Of a stretch of DNA of 64,000 nucleotides, positions 44,772 to 53,620 are shown piece by piece. Both the position numbers and the translations under genes were made by a program. Origin of the DNA: Actinomycetes bacterium. GTDB taxonomy: Bacteria; Actinomycetota; Acidimicrobiia; Acidimicrobiales; Acidimicrobiaceae. Where the stretch lies: positions 1 through 64,000 of the forward strand of contig JAKARV010000008.1 in NCBI GenBank assembly GCA_021819205.1, given 5' to 3'. Every line of letters begins with the position of its first letter. The stretch's first letter is position 1. The notes beneath the pieces are model-generated. The model was not told the origin of the DNA and searched no databases. It was given only the letters and a program-made list of their open reading frames with translations.

Positions 44772-45376
44772 TAATCCTCCATCGGTTTAGAGGCGCCGTG
44801 CCCCCCCGCCGCCAAAGCTAGCAATCCTCGAGCGTAGCTGAGCAGGGCGCCGTAGAGGAGACCTGTCGATATCCAAAGGATAGCGAGAGTTGCTGAGCGG
44901 ATTGCCGGGCCGGCGTAGAATCGCGCAAACAGCGCGGCCGGGAAGCCGGTAAGCAGGCCCAAGGTCCCGGCCTTTCCGGTAATGATTACGTTCACCCGCT
45001 TCCGGTAGATCGCCAACTCGATCAGGACGGTGATTGCCACGAGAACCTCTCGGAGCAGCACGGCAAGAATTAGCAGTTCGGGTAGTAGGTTCATCTTCAG
45101 CAGGATGATTGCAAGCGCGATCAGCACTACTCGATCAGAGGTCGGGTCGATGACTTTTCCAAAAGTGGTGACCGCGTTCATTCGGCGGGCGATGAATCCG
45201 TCGAGAAAGTCGGTAAATCCCATGATTGCGAGGACTACGGTAGCTGGAACGGGTTTGGGTTGGGGAACCAGAAAACCGTATAGGGGAACGAGAAGCAGCA
45301 ACCGGACGATGGTTACGGCAGATGGAAGGTATCGTTTCACCCGTGAATATGCCAGCCAGGGACCCACGGGGCACAT
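44771..45376 (-). CDS. CDP-alcohol phosphatidyltransferase family protein (PgsA-like)
   Basis: Membrane enzyme of 201 residues moving a phosphatidyl group from CDP-diacylglycerol to an alcohol. The full motif D-G-x2-A-R-x8-G-x3-D-x3-D is present (from DFLDGFIARR to FGKVIDPTSDR). About five to six helices. Glycerol-3-phosphate (PgsA) and inositol phosphate are both possible acceptors. The coupled hexose-nucleotide gene downstream, joined by a TAGTG overlap, would suit a glycolipid route but does not prove it. ATG 45376 is used; GTG 45340 would drop 12 unconserved residues. Confidence 0.85.
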   Translation of the reverse strand: MCPVGPWLAYSRVKRYLPSAVTIVRLLLLVPLYGFLVPQPKPVPATVVLAIMGFTDFLDGFIARRMNAVTTFGKVIDPTSDRVVLIALAIILLKMNLLPELLILAVLLREVLVAITVLIELAIYRKRVNVIITGKAGTLGLLTGFPAALFARFYAGPAIRSATLAILWISTGLLYGALLSYARGLLALAAGGHGASKPMED

Positions 45377-45444
45377 TGTACCTGTCCGGCAGGCCGGTCA
45401 AAGTTAGCTCAATTAGACGCGACAGTGCGCCTAAACTCTTTAAC

Positions 45445-45897
45445 ATGCCGGAGGGGAACTCTATAGCACTGGTTATTTTTCCGTCGCTGCTGTTGTTCGG
45501 CGGCTTGACCGCGCTGGTGATCGGTCTGGTTAGGCACCGGCGTTTTATGGAGCGGCTTCGGCGAAAACGGGCGATTGAGTCGACCGTGAGGCGAACCAGC
45601 TCGGCTCTCGCACGCGGTCCGCAAATCGTGCTGACCAACGTCATGGCCGACAGCGGCACTTTGCTGGTCGCATACGAGCCCTTGGGCTCTTTTGACAGCC
45701 TTGGCGAAGGGGACTCTGGAACCTTCGTTGCGTTCGATCCCGATGGCCGGGCGCTTGGAAAGCTGGACTCTTGGTGCCGGTCGCGTGCGTGCGTCAGGGT
45801 GGAGGTCGACTACTCGGTCAGCCGGCTCCGGGTCGCCCACCTCGGGGATTCGGAGCAGCTCGAGCTTTCGATCGCGCCGGAGGCCACCAACTCCTAA
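45445..45897 (+). CDS. single-pass membrane protein, function unknown
   Basis: About 150 residues. One transmembrane helix near residues 8-28 (LVIFPSLLLFGGLTALVIGL) is followed by a basic patch (RHRRFMERLRRKR) that should face the cytoplasm. A soluble domain of mixed strands follows (IVLTNVMADSGTLLVAYEPLG; SRLRVAHLGDSEQLELS). ATG 45445 begins just before the helix; a frame open from 45322 overlaps the divergent pgsA-like gene and adds nothing recognisable. 52 bases upstream of gcvT and probably cotranscribed. I do not recognise the family. Confidence 0.65.
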   Translation: MPEGNSIALVIFPSLLLFGGLTALVIGLVRHRRFMERLRRKRAIESTVRRTSSALARGPQIVLTNVMADSGTLLVAYEPLGSFDSLGEGDSGTFVAFDPDGRALGKLDSWCRSRACVRVEVDYSVSRLRVAHLGDSEQLELSIAPEATNS

Positions 45898-45949
45898 CCG
45901 CCCATGCGCGGGTGTCCTCAAAGTGCCGCAGTGGCGTTTGCTTGCTAGT

Positions 45950-47011
45950 ATGGCGGTTGTGGATAAGAGGACTGCACTATACGGCACCCACCTTGACCTA
46001 GGTGCAAAGATGACGAAGTTTAGCGGCTTTAGCATGCCTCTCTCTTATGACAAAGGAACCATCGAAGAGCATCTTGCTGTCAGGCGTGCAAGCGGGGTGT
46101 TTGACGTCAGCCATCTGGGAACGGTGGAGATCTCCGGGGATGATGCCTTCGATCGCCTTCAAGCACAACTGACCAACGATTTGAGAAAGATCGGGCCGGG
46201 GCGTACCCAATACACCCATCTGCTCGACGAGACGGGGTCTGTCGTGGACGACATCATTGTATGGTGGCTCGAAGAGCAGCTTTTCCACGTGATGCCAAAT
46301 GCGGCGAACACGGACAACGTGACCGGCGCAATCGGAGGGCAAGATATTACCGGAAGCCGGGTGGTCATCGCCATTCAGGGCCCCGCGGCCCGGGCCGCGC
46401 TTGCGGCTGTCGCCGGGACGTCTGGCCCGTTGCACAATCATGTTGCAGCGTTCGATTTTGCTGGTGCTGCCGGTTACGTTGCGGGTACCGGCTACACGGG
46501 TGGCGACGGTATTGAGGTTGAGATTGGAGTTGAGGCGGGGATTGAACTTTTCAGGGCTCTAATCAAGCACGGAGTTGCTCCGTGTGGGCTGGGGGCCAGG
46601 GATACTTTAAGGCTTGAGGCGGGACTGCCACTGCACGGGCATGAGCTTGGCGGTGGCATTACGCCGCTAAACGCGAATCTTGGTTGGGTAGTTGCCTTCG
46701 GCAAAGAAGGATTTCCGGGGAAAGAGGCGCTGCTTCGACAGAAAGAGCACGGTGTCGACCCGATTCTTGCCGGCTTTGCCACCGGGTCGCGCCAGCCGCT
46801 TCGCGATGGCGACCGGCTCTTTGGGGAAGACGGAACCGAAGCGGGTTGGATATCCAGCGGGGGGTTTTCACCGATGCGAAGGGAGGGGATCGGGCTGGGC
46901 TTTGTCCATCCAGACTCTCGCGGTCGTCAGGACTTGACGGTGGTGCGGGGGGACCGCAAGGTTCCGGTGCAACCGGTTCCTTATCCCTTTGTCGATTTGA
47001 AGTCAAGGTAG
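45950..47011 (+). CDS. gcvT: glycine cleavage system aminomethyltransferase (T protein)
   Basis: Transfers the one-carbon unit from H protein to tetrahydrofolate, releasing ammonia. About 353 residues. The folate-binding fold is shown by SGFSMPLSYDKGTIEEHLAVRR, GVFDVSHLGTVEISG with the catalytic Asp nearby, YTGGDGIEVE, and LGARDTLRLEAGLPLHGHE. ATG 45950 precedes the usual TALYGTHLDLGAKMTKFSGF start; in-frame codons upstream overlap the preceding gene. gcvPA follows 33 bases downstream. No glycine riboswitch was seen in the short leader. Confidence 0.95.
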   Translation: MAVVDKRTALYGTHLDLGAKMTKFSGFSMPLSYDKGTIEEHLAVRRASGVFDVSHLGTVEISGDDAFDRLQAQLTNDLRKIGPGRTQYTHLLDETGSVVDDIIVWWLEEQLFHVMPNAANTDNVTGAIGGQDITGSRVVIAIQGPAARAALAAVAGTSGPLHNHVAAFDFAGAAGYVAGTGYTGGDGIEVEIGVEAGIELFRALIKHGVAPCGLGARDTLRLEAGLPLHGHELGGGITPLNANLGWVVAFGKEGFPGKEALLRQKEHGVDPILAGFATGSRQPLRDGDRLFGEDGTEAGWISSGGFSPMRREGIGLGFVHPDSRGRQDLTVVRGDRKVPVQPVPYPFVDLKSR

Positions 47012-47044
47012 CCGGTGCGGCGATCCTGCAGATAGGAGTGGTTG

Positions 47045-48364
47045 TTGCCAAGTTTCACACCGCATACGCATGAAGAGGTTCAGGAGATGCTGGGCGATCT
47101 TGGAATGGCATCATTGGATGATCTTTTTGCCCACGTACCTCCAGGGATCAAATTACAGCAACCACTGCCGTTCGATCCTGGGAAGTCGGAGTTTGACGTA
47201 TTGGAGTGGTTTTCGGGCATGGCGAAGCGCAACTTGGCGGCACGCCGAGACCTCGTCATCTTTGCTGGAGGAGGTGCGTACGATCACGACATTTCAGCGG
47301 CTGCCCGGTCACTGGGGAGCCAGGGCGCGTTCGTTACCGCTTACACCCCGTACCAGCCCGAGGTTTCCCAGGGTGTGCTCGAGGCCGTGTTCGAGTATCA
47401 GACGATGGTGGCGCGGATATTTGGCACCGACGTAGCCAATGCTTCGCTCTACGATGGCGCTGCGGCGCTTGTGGAGGCGGTTAACCTTGCGGTCGGGGTG
47501 ACTGGGCGGAATCGTGTATTGGTGTCTGGCGGCATTAATCCGGCTTATCTGGAGACTCTCGCTACTTTCGGGGCGGGCCGGTCATTGACTTTGGAGATCG
47601 CCGTCACCAACAACCGCGAGGCGACGGAGTGGGAAGCTGCCGCGGGCGCTGCAGCAGCTGTGGTGGTGGGGTACCCAAACTACTTTGGAACTATCGAGGA
47701 TCTTTCGCAGGCTCGGGCGGTAGCTGACAGCTTGGGAGCGCTGCTGGTGGTCGTCGCCGATCCAATTGCACTGGCCATGCTCGAGGCGCCCGGATCTCTG
47801 GGGGCAGACATCGTGGTAGGCGAGGGCCAGGCGCTCGGGATCCCGTTAAGTTTCGGAGGACCCTACCTTGGCCTCTTCGGGGCATCCAGCCGGTATCTTC
47901 GTCATATCCCGGGCAGACTGGTTGGCGAGACCGTAGATGCCGATGGGCGGGTTGCCTTTGTGACCACGTTGCGCACCAGGGAGCAGGACATCCGGCGGGA
48001 GAAGGCGACATCCAACGTTTGCACGAACCAAACGCTGATGGCAATTCAAGCGGCAATCCATCTGTCGTGGCTGGGCAAGTCGGGCTTTCGCGAAGTCTCG
48101 CGGAAGTGCTACAATAGCGCACACTACCTGGCCAGCCTTCTTGAGTCGCTCGGGCTTACGGTCACCTCGGCTCCATTTTTTCGGGAGTTCGTCGTTGAGC
48201 TGCCGGTTCCCGCGCAAAAAGTTAGAGATCGACTCTTGGGGCAGGGATTTCTTGCCGGCTTGGGGCTCAAAGGCCGGCCGAACCATCTGTTGTTAACAGC
48301 GACGGAGGTGCACACCCGTGAGGAGATCGATAGCTTTTCGGATTTGATTGCGAAGGAGATTTGA
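47045..48364 (+). CDS. gcvPA: glycine dehydrogenase (decarboxylating) subunit 1
   Basis: N-terminal half of the split P protein, about 439 residues, pairing with GcvPB. Family features are PSFTPHTHEEVQEMLGDLG, SFGGPYLGLF, and TLRTREQDIRREKATSNVCTNQ near residue 320. This half is PLP-fold but lacks the PLP lysine. TTG 47045 is chosen because AGGAG ends 6 bases before it; an adjacent TTG at 47042 is closer than ideal. The stop overlaps the region of the gcvPB start. Confidence 0.95.
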   Translation: MPSFTPHTHEEVQEMLGDLGMASLDDLFAHVPPGIKLQQPLPFDPGKSEFDVLEWFSGMAKRNLAARRDLVIFAGGGAYDHDISAAARSLGSQGAFVTAYTPYQPEVSQGVLEAVFEYQTMVARIFGTDVANASLYDGAAALVEAVNLAVGVTGRNRVLVSGGINPAYLETLATFGAGRSLTLEIAVTNNREATEWEAAAGAAAAVVVGYPNYFGTIEDLSQARAVADSLGALLVVVADPIALAMLEAPGSLGADIVVGEGQALGIPLSFGGPYLGLFGASSRYLRHIPGRLVGETVDADGRVAFVTTLRTREQDIRREKATSNVCTNQTLMAIQAAIHLSWLGKSGFREVSRKCYNSAHYLASLLESLGLTVTSAPFFREFVVELPVPAQKVRDRLLGQGFLAGLGLKGRPNHLLLTATEVHTREEIDSFSDLIAKEI

Positions 48365-48366
48365 CG

Positions 48367-49878
48367 ATGCCGGTTAAAGGAGTATTTGCCGGCGGGCGGG
48401 CTTCGTCAGCTCCGCTTGTGGGACAGGCTAGTGAACCAACGATCTTCGAACTCTCGGTACCGGGACGCAGTGCCTACTCCGGCCGGAACACGGAGGTGCC
48501 GGAGTGGCCGATTGACGCTATCGAAGCCCACCTTCGGCCAGAGGCGGTGGAGCTTCCTGAGGTGTCGGAGCGTGATTTGGTGGCGCACTTCACCCGGCTC
48601 GCCTCCCGAAACTATTCGGTAGACCTAGGGGCGTATCCGCTTGGTTCGTGCACCATGAAGTACAATCCAAGGTTTGCCGACCAGGTTGCGGCGATGGATG
48701 GGATCTCTGGAGTTCATCCGGGGACTCCCGAGAACGGCATCCAGGGTTGGCTTGAGATCTTTAGCGTCCTCGAGTCCTACATATGCGCTATTACTGGCAT
48801 GGCGGCGGCAACGCTGCAACCGCCTGCTGGAGCCGCTGGTGAACTTACCGGGCTTCTCCTGATGAGGGCCTATCACCGTTCCAAAGGTCGGAATCCGCAG
48901 AAGGTGCTCATTCCTGACTCTGCGCACGGAACCAATCCGGCGTCGGTAACCCTCGCCGGGTACAATGCGGTGACGGTTCCCTCCGGGCCGGATGGCCTGG
49001 TGTCGGTTGATGGGTTGCGCCAACTGGTGGATGAGGATGTCGCTGGCATCATGCTCACCAATCCGAATACCCTTGGTCTCTTTGAAACGGAGATCGTCGA
49101 GATTCTCGAGTTGGTTCATTCGGTTGATGGACTTGCCTACTATGACGGTGCCAACCTAAACGCCATTGTCGGGATCGTCAGGCCCGGCGACATGGGCTTC
49201 GACATTGTTCACTCCAATCTTCACAAGACCTTTGCAACGCCTCACGGCGGTGGTGGGCCCGGTGCCGGGCCAGTTGCGGTAGCGGAGAAGCTTGCGCGAT
49301 TTCTACCCGGTTCGCTGGCGCGGGTTGCCGCGGACGGCAGCTTAGGTTGGTTCGTCCCGGAGGAGTCGATCGGAAGAGTCCACGGCTTCTACGGCAATGC
49401 GGTCGTGCTAGCCCGGGCCCTCTCCTTCATGCAGTATCTTGGCGGGGATGGGCTCAAGCGGATGTCGGAGTTGGCGGTCCTCAATGCGAATTGGCTCAAG
49501 TCTCGGATCGAGGACAGCTACTTCATTCCTTATGGCCAGGTTTGCATGCACGAGTTTGTAGCGTCGGCCGCGAACATCAAGAAGCAATGGGGAGTTAGGG
49601 CGCTAGACATTGCGAAATCCCTAATGGAGGAGGGATTTCACGCTCCTACGGTTTACTTTCCCCTCGTTGTCGAAGAGGCGCTGATGATCGAGCCGACGGA
49701 GACGGAGTCGCCGCAGACATTGGCGGCTTTGGCCGAGTCGCTGATTCACCTTGCGGAGCTTGCCGAAGGCAATCCGGAAGTTCTTGCCGCGGCACCGGCG
49801 AGAACGCCCGTGCGGAGGCTTGATGAAGCGCGGGCGGCGCGCAAGCCGATCCTTACCGAGGATCAGCGGACTGGGTAG
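48367..49878 (+). CDS. gcvPB: glycine dehydrogenase (decarboxylating) subunit 2
   Basis: PLP-carrying half of the split P protein, about 503 residues; decarboxylates glycine and loads the aminomethyl group on GcvH. The PLP lysine is in SNLHKTFATPHGGGGPGAG, near residue 286. Other signs are YPLGSCTMKYNP and SAHGTNPAS. ATG 48367 has AAGGAG 7 bases upstream, placed over the gcvPA stop. The 3' end overlaps the convergent PsiE-like gene by 26 bases. Confidence 0.96.
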   Translation: MPVKGVFAGGRASSAPLVGQASEPTIFELSVPGRSAYSGRNTEVPEWPIDAIEAHLRPEAVELPEVSERDLVAHFTRLASRNYSVDLGAYPLGSCTMKYNPRFADQVAAMDGISGVHPGTPENGIQGWLEIFSVLESYICAITGMAAATLQPPAGAAGELTGLLLMRAYHRSKGRNPQKVLIPDSAHGTNPASVTLAGYNAVTVPSGPDGLVSVDGLRQLVDEDVAGIMLTNPNTLGLFETEIVEILELVHSVDGLAYYDGANLNAIVGIVRPGDMGFDIVHSNLHKTFATPHGGGGPGAGPVAVAEKLARFLPGSLARVAADGSLGWFVPEESIGRVHGFYGNAVVLARALSFMQYLGGDGLKRMSELAVLNANWLKSRIEDSYFIPYGQVCMHEFVASAANIKKQWGVRALDIAKSLMEEGFHAPTVYFPLVVEEALMIEPTETESPQTLAALAESLIHLAELAEGNPEVLAAAPARTPVRRLDEARAARKPILTEDQRTG

Positions 49879-50356
49879 AACGCCGAGCGGTAAATTTCGG
49901 CCTCTTGGTCTTGCTGTAGATGTACAGAGCGAAGCTAAGCGTTAGGATCACCACCGCATCGACTGCGAGTTCGAGCAGTGCCCTCTCTACGGGCCCTGTG
50001 ACGGCCAGTGATCGCGACGTGGAGAGCTGGGCGCCAAGAACGAGGATTCGCCTCACCGACGAGACAATTCCGATGATCAAAAATGGCCGGAGTTGAAAAC
50101 CGCCTTCGCGCAGGTGATTGATGACAGTGCCGAGAAGCTCCAAAAGGATGATGACAAAGAGTACGCCATTGAGCGCGGAGACCAGGTGATCGGAGAGGCT
50201 TGTTCCGGAAGGAACGATCCAAAGCGATTTAACGGTCACGTACAGGGATTCCAGCGCCATGAACGCTAAAAGAAATGCGATCAGCAGGTAGATTGCACTC
50301 TCTAACCGGTAAACGGTTGTAATGGATTTAGAACGGATTTGGGTGAGTGGTCTCAT
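49853..50356 (-). CDS. PsiE-family membrane protein
   Basis: About 167 residues with four helices. The central stretch LELLGTVINHLREGGFQLRPFLIIGIVSSVRRILV is typical of the phosphate-starvation-inducible PsiE family, whose function is not established. ATG 50356 is preferred; the frame opens at 50416, but that would overlap the divergent transporter start at 50396. No clear ribosome site was seen. Confidence 0.8.
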   Translation of the reverse strand: MRPLTQIRSKSITTVYRLESAIYLLIAFLLAFMALESLYVTVKSLWIVPSGTSLSDHLVSALNGVLFVIILLELLGTVINHLREGGFQLRPFLIIGIVSSVRRILVLGAQLSTSRSLAVTGPVERALLELAVDAVVILTLSFALYIYSKTKRPKFTARRSTQSADPR

Positions 50357-50395
50357 GCGTTTGGCCAGCTTAATGGGAGCCAAGGCAGTAGCTGC

Positions 50396-51307
50396 ATGAA
50401 TAGCAAGGGCGCGCAAGACAAGATCCGGGCCAGGGTTGCCATAACCAGCGTTACCGCTCTTTGGGGCGCCACGTTCACCTTGAACAAACTGGCTCTAGTC
50501 TCGATGCCGGCCCCCACCTTGACTCTTTGGAGGTTCGTGCTCGCCGCGGCGGTGATCGGCTTGGGATGGGGTGCGAAACGGTCTTTCTGGAGGGGCATGT
50601 CGCGCCGCGAGGTTGCTCTCGGGCTGCTGACTGGCGCGCTTCTTTTTGGCGGGTATATTCTTCAGCTCGAGGGGCAATACTATGTATCTCCGTCGGTCTC
50701 CGGTTTTATCACCGGACTTTCCGTTGTCCTTGTTCCGATATTTCTTCTCGTTTACCGGGTAAGCCTTCGGCCGTCGCACGTGATTGGGGCTGTTGGAGCC
50801 GCGGTGGGTCTGTATCTGCTCGCCAATCCCAGCGGGAAGGTCTCGGTTACCGGGGCGGTGCTGACGGTAGTAGCGGCCGCTTTTTTCGGGCTCCAGATAG
50901 TGGTGGTTGAGCAGTGGTGGAACGGGGAGAGCCCTTTTCGCTTCGTGTTCATCCAGATGGCCTGGGTGGCGCTGTTCTCTGCCATTGCTTGCCCGCTGCT
51001 CGGGGCGCCATTTGTCACGGCCAAAGCTCAACCGATTGCGTGGATCTCTGTAGTAGTGGACGGAGTAGGTGCATCGGCATTGGCTTTTGTCACCCAGGCG
51101 TGGGCGCTTAGCAAACTGTCGTCGTTGGAGATTGCGGTCATCTACTCCCTCGAGCCAATCTTTGCGGTTTTGGTCGCCGGATTGGTGCTCGGGGTGGTTA
51201 TGAGTATGCTGGGGTGGTTAGGGGGGATCATAATAATCGGAGCGATGAGCCTTGTTGCGCTTGCGCCGCCGGTGGCGGGCCGAAAGTCATCGCCTTCTTC
51301 GGATTAG
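50396..51307 (+). CDS. DMT-superfamily transporter (EamA type)
   Basis: About 303 residues and ten helices arranged as two EamA repeats, each opening with a small-residue helix (SVTALWGATFTLNKLAL; TVVAAAFFGLQIVVVEQW) and ending in SLEPIFAVLVAGLVLGVV. Exports small metabolites such as amino acids in characterised relatives; substrate unknown. ATG 50396 starts just before the first helix. Divergent from the PsiE-like gene, leaving only about 40 bases for both promoters. Confidence 0.88.
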   Translation: MNSKGAQDKIRARVAITSVTALWGATFTLNKLALVSMPAPTLTLWRFVLAAAVIGLGWGAKRSFWRGMSRREVALGLLTGALLFGGYILQLEGQYYVSPSVSGFITGLSVVLVPIFLLVYRVSLRPSHVIGAVGAAVGLYLLANPSGKVSVTGAVLTVVAAAFFGLQIVVVEQWWNGESPFRFVFIQMAWVALFSAIACPLLGAPFVTAKAQPIAWISVVVDGVGASALAFVTQAWALSKLSSLEIAVIYSLEPIFAVLVAGLVLGVVMSMLGWLGGIIIIGAMSLVALAPPVAGRKSSPSSD

Positions 51308-51362
51308 GTCTACTAAACGTTTTAGACCTTGCCAAGCGGAAGGCGGCTGACTAGGGTATTAG

Positions 51363-51899
51363 TTGGTCGACAAGGAGTGGACCTTGGAGGAGTTTATCGG
51401 AGAAGAGGTTGTTCCCCCGGTCAGGTTCTTCCGTGACTTTGTCGAGATCGATCTCGATTGGGAAGTGGGCGCGCAGCTTCTGCTGGAGCAGCCCCACGCC
51501 TGGCTTGGTGATCTAGCTACCGGCGCAGCGTTAGCTCGCGAGCCGATGAGGGCGAAGATTGGTCTCAGGGCTGGTGGCATCTTCGGCGCCAAAGTAACGG
51601 TGACCATAGCGTCTCCATCTCGGGAGAGGGACGGCGTGACCATCCCTCTTACCTGGGTAGGAGCCTCCAGTTCTTGGCTTTTTCCCCGTCTCGATGGGCT
51701 TTTGGGACTGTCGAAAATTGGAGAGGGGCAGTCTCAGCTTTGGTTGGAGGGGAGTTACCGAGCTCCCTTCGGACGGCCGGGCCAGTTGATGGATCAGGCG
51801 GTTATGCATCGTGTTGCCGATTCGACTATCAGAGGCTTCTTGGACAGGGTGGCGAAGTCGTTGGTAGAGCTTGTCGAGCGGGGAGTTGGGGGAAGTTAA
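51363..51899 (+). CDS. SRPBCC-like small-ligand-binding fold protein (tentative)
   Basis: 178 residues, soluble, with alternating strands. It ends in a long helix (YRAPFGRPGQLMDQAVMHRVADSTIRGFLDRVA) of the kind that closes the pocket in START/SRPBCC proteins, where an LxxLG/DRxLxHRVAExTVRDFLxRxA-like helix is common in actinobacterial members. The assignment rests on this pattern only. The frame begins at TTG 51363 with no strong ribosome site. Separate from its neighbours; function unknown. Confidence 0.6.
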   Translation: MVDKEWTLEEFIGEEVVPPVRFFRDFVEIDLDWEVGAQLLLEQPHAWLGDLATGAALAREPMRAKIGLRAGGIFGAKVTVTIASPSRERDGVTIPLTWVGASSSWLFPRLDGLLGLSKIGEGQSQLWLEGSYRAPFGRPGQLMDQAVMHRVADSTIRGFLDRVAKSLVELVERGVGGS

Positions 51900-51988
51900 G
51901 GTCGATGAATCTGCCCGCTGGCTAGTGGGTGTAGCGTTGACGCAGGCTAGCGTAGGTGCGATGGATCTCAATCTGCCATCGGGGTACC

Positions 51989-53470
51989 GTGACGGCTTTT
52001 AGGAAGACCAAGATTGTCTGCAGCATCGGTCCGGCGTCATCGTCTCCAGCGATATTAGCGGAGATGGTCCAGGCGGGTATGGATGTTGCCCGGATCAACA
52101 TGTCCCACGGTAGCTATGAGGAGCATTCGGCTTCGATCGCGAACGTGCGCGTCGCCTCCGAGCGTTTCGGTCGCATTGTCGCCATTCTGGGAGATCTATG
52201 CGGTCCCAAGCTTCGGATCGTCTCGCTCCCGGAGGAGTTCCGAATGGTGGCTACCGGCCAACGCATGCGGATCGTCGAGGGAGAGGGAGCAGCTGGGCCA
52301 GGAGTGGTGTCGATCACACCGCTTGGCGTAGTGCCCAGCGTGCAGCCGGGCGAAGTCATCGCCTTTGCCGATGGCGCGGTGAAGGTGCTTGTTCAAGAGA
52401 ACGTAGACGGGGAGCTGTTGGCGATCGTCACTCAGGCGGGTTCTTTGGCGCCACGCAAGGGGGTGAACTTTCCCGACTCGACGTTTTCGATTCCGGCTAT
52501 GACGGAGAAGGACTACGCGGATCTCGGCTTCTTGCTCGATGAAGGAGTGGACTTTGTTGCCCTCTCCTTCGTGGGTTCGGCGAGAGATATTACCGAAGCC
52601 AAAAATTACATCGCCAATCAGGTGCCGTTTCAGGAAGCTCCACGGGTCATTGCAAAGATTGAGCGCAAAGAGGCATTGCGCCGGATTACGGAGATCGTCA
52701 GAGCGTCAGACGGAGTAATGGTTGCCCGTGGCGACTTGGGGGTGGAGACCCCCGTGGAGCGGGTTCCGATTGAGCAAAAGCGGATCATCCATCTAGCAAA
52801 CGAGTATGGAAAGCCGGTGATTACCGCGACCCAAATGTTGGAGTCGATGGTTTCGAGCGCCAGCCCGACCCGAGCCGAGGCGTCAGACGTAGCGAACGCG
52901 ATTTTTGACGGCACCGATGCGATCATGTTGTCGGCGGAGACCGCCGTGGGCAGCTTTCCTGCTGAGGCGGTCGCGTATATGGACCGGATCGCCGTAGCCA
53001 CCGAGGGAGAGGTTGGGGATCGCGAGCTTTCCCGGGTCGATGTGCCGATTCCATCGATAGTGTCGGTTGCCGACTCGATTGGAAGCGCTGCTCAGACCGT
53101 GGCGCGCAGCCTTCCCGTCACGGTAATTGTGGCGGTGACCGAGTCGGGTCATAGTGCTCGGGTGATCTCTCGGTTCAGGCCAAACGTAGCCATCGTTGGC
53201 GCCACTCCCAACCCGCGTGCCGCCCGGTCGCTTGCCTTGAGCTATGGGGTGGTCCCGGCGGTTATCGGGCGCTCGCCATCTACCGAGGTTGTGGTGCAAG
53301 ATGCCATCGCAGCTGGTGTCGGCCTAGGACTTTGCGATCCGGGAGATCTGTGCGTCCTAGTTGCAGGCATCCCTTTTGGCGTAAGGGGAACTACCAATTT
53401 GGTGAAGGTTCAGGCGGTTGGCGAAGGTTTTCTTTCCAATGGTGACCTTCGGGAAATCGATTTCGAGTAG
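51989..53470 (+). CDS. pyk: pyruvate kinase
   Basis: Converts phosphoenolpyruvate and ADP to pyruvate and ATP. About 493 residues with RKTKIVCSIGPAS at the N terminus, VARINMSHGSYEEH, DLCGPKLRI, the B domain, KIERKEALRRI with the catalytic Lys, RGDLGVETPVE (Mg site) and ITATQMLESM. An intact C-terminal allosteric domain follows. GTG 51989 gives the expected start; GTG 51956 is in frame but adds an unconserved stretch. Confidence 0.96.
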   Translation: MTAFRKTKIVCSIGPASSSPAILAEMVQAGMDVARINMSHGSYEEHSASIANVRVASERFGRIVAILGDLCGPKLRIVSLPEEFRMVATGQRMRIVEGEGAAGPGVVSITPLGVVPSVQPGEVIAFADGAVKVLVQENVDGELLAIVTQAGSLAPRKGVNFPDSTFSIPAMTEKDYADLGFLLDEGVDFVALSFVGSARDITEAKNYIANQVPFQEAPRVIAKIERKEALRRITEIVRASDGVMVARGDLGVETPVERVPIEQKRIIHLANEYGKPVITATQMLESMVSSASPTRAEASDVANAIFDGTDAIMLSAETAVGSFPAEAVAYMDRIAVATEGEVGDRELSRVDVPIPSIVSVADSIGSAAQTVARSLPVTVIVAVTESGHSARVISRFRPNVAIVGATPNPRAARSLALSYGVVPAVIGRSPSTEVVVQDAIAAGVGLGLCDPGDLCVLVAGIPFGVRGTTNLVKVQAVGEGFLSNGDLREIDFE

Positions 53471-53620
53471 ATGTCGGCGAAACTGGGAGTTGGTGGCGCC
53501 GACGGGGATCTCCGGTTTTCCGGCTGCTGGAGGAGCCAGTGGCCGGAGGCCGATTAAATAGTTGCTCAGTGCGGCAACCGCCCGGTCGTTTGCTGGAAAA
53601 TCCGTCATCTGGGGGAGTTT

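Noticed and set aside
45898-45949. Glycine riboswitch ahead of gcvT
   Set aside because: Only 52 bases lie upstream of the start and none of the riboswitch core is present.
51306-51330. Terminator hairpin after the DMT transporter
   Set aside because: GGTCTA/TAGACC gives only a 6-bp stem with a loose loop and no T run.
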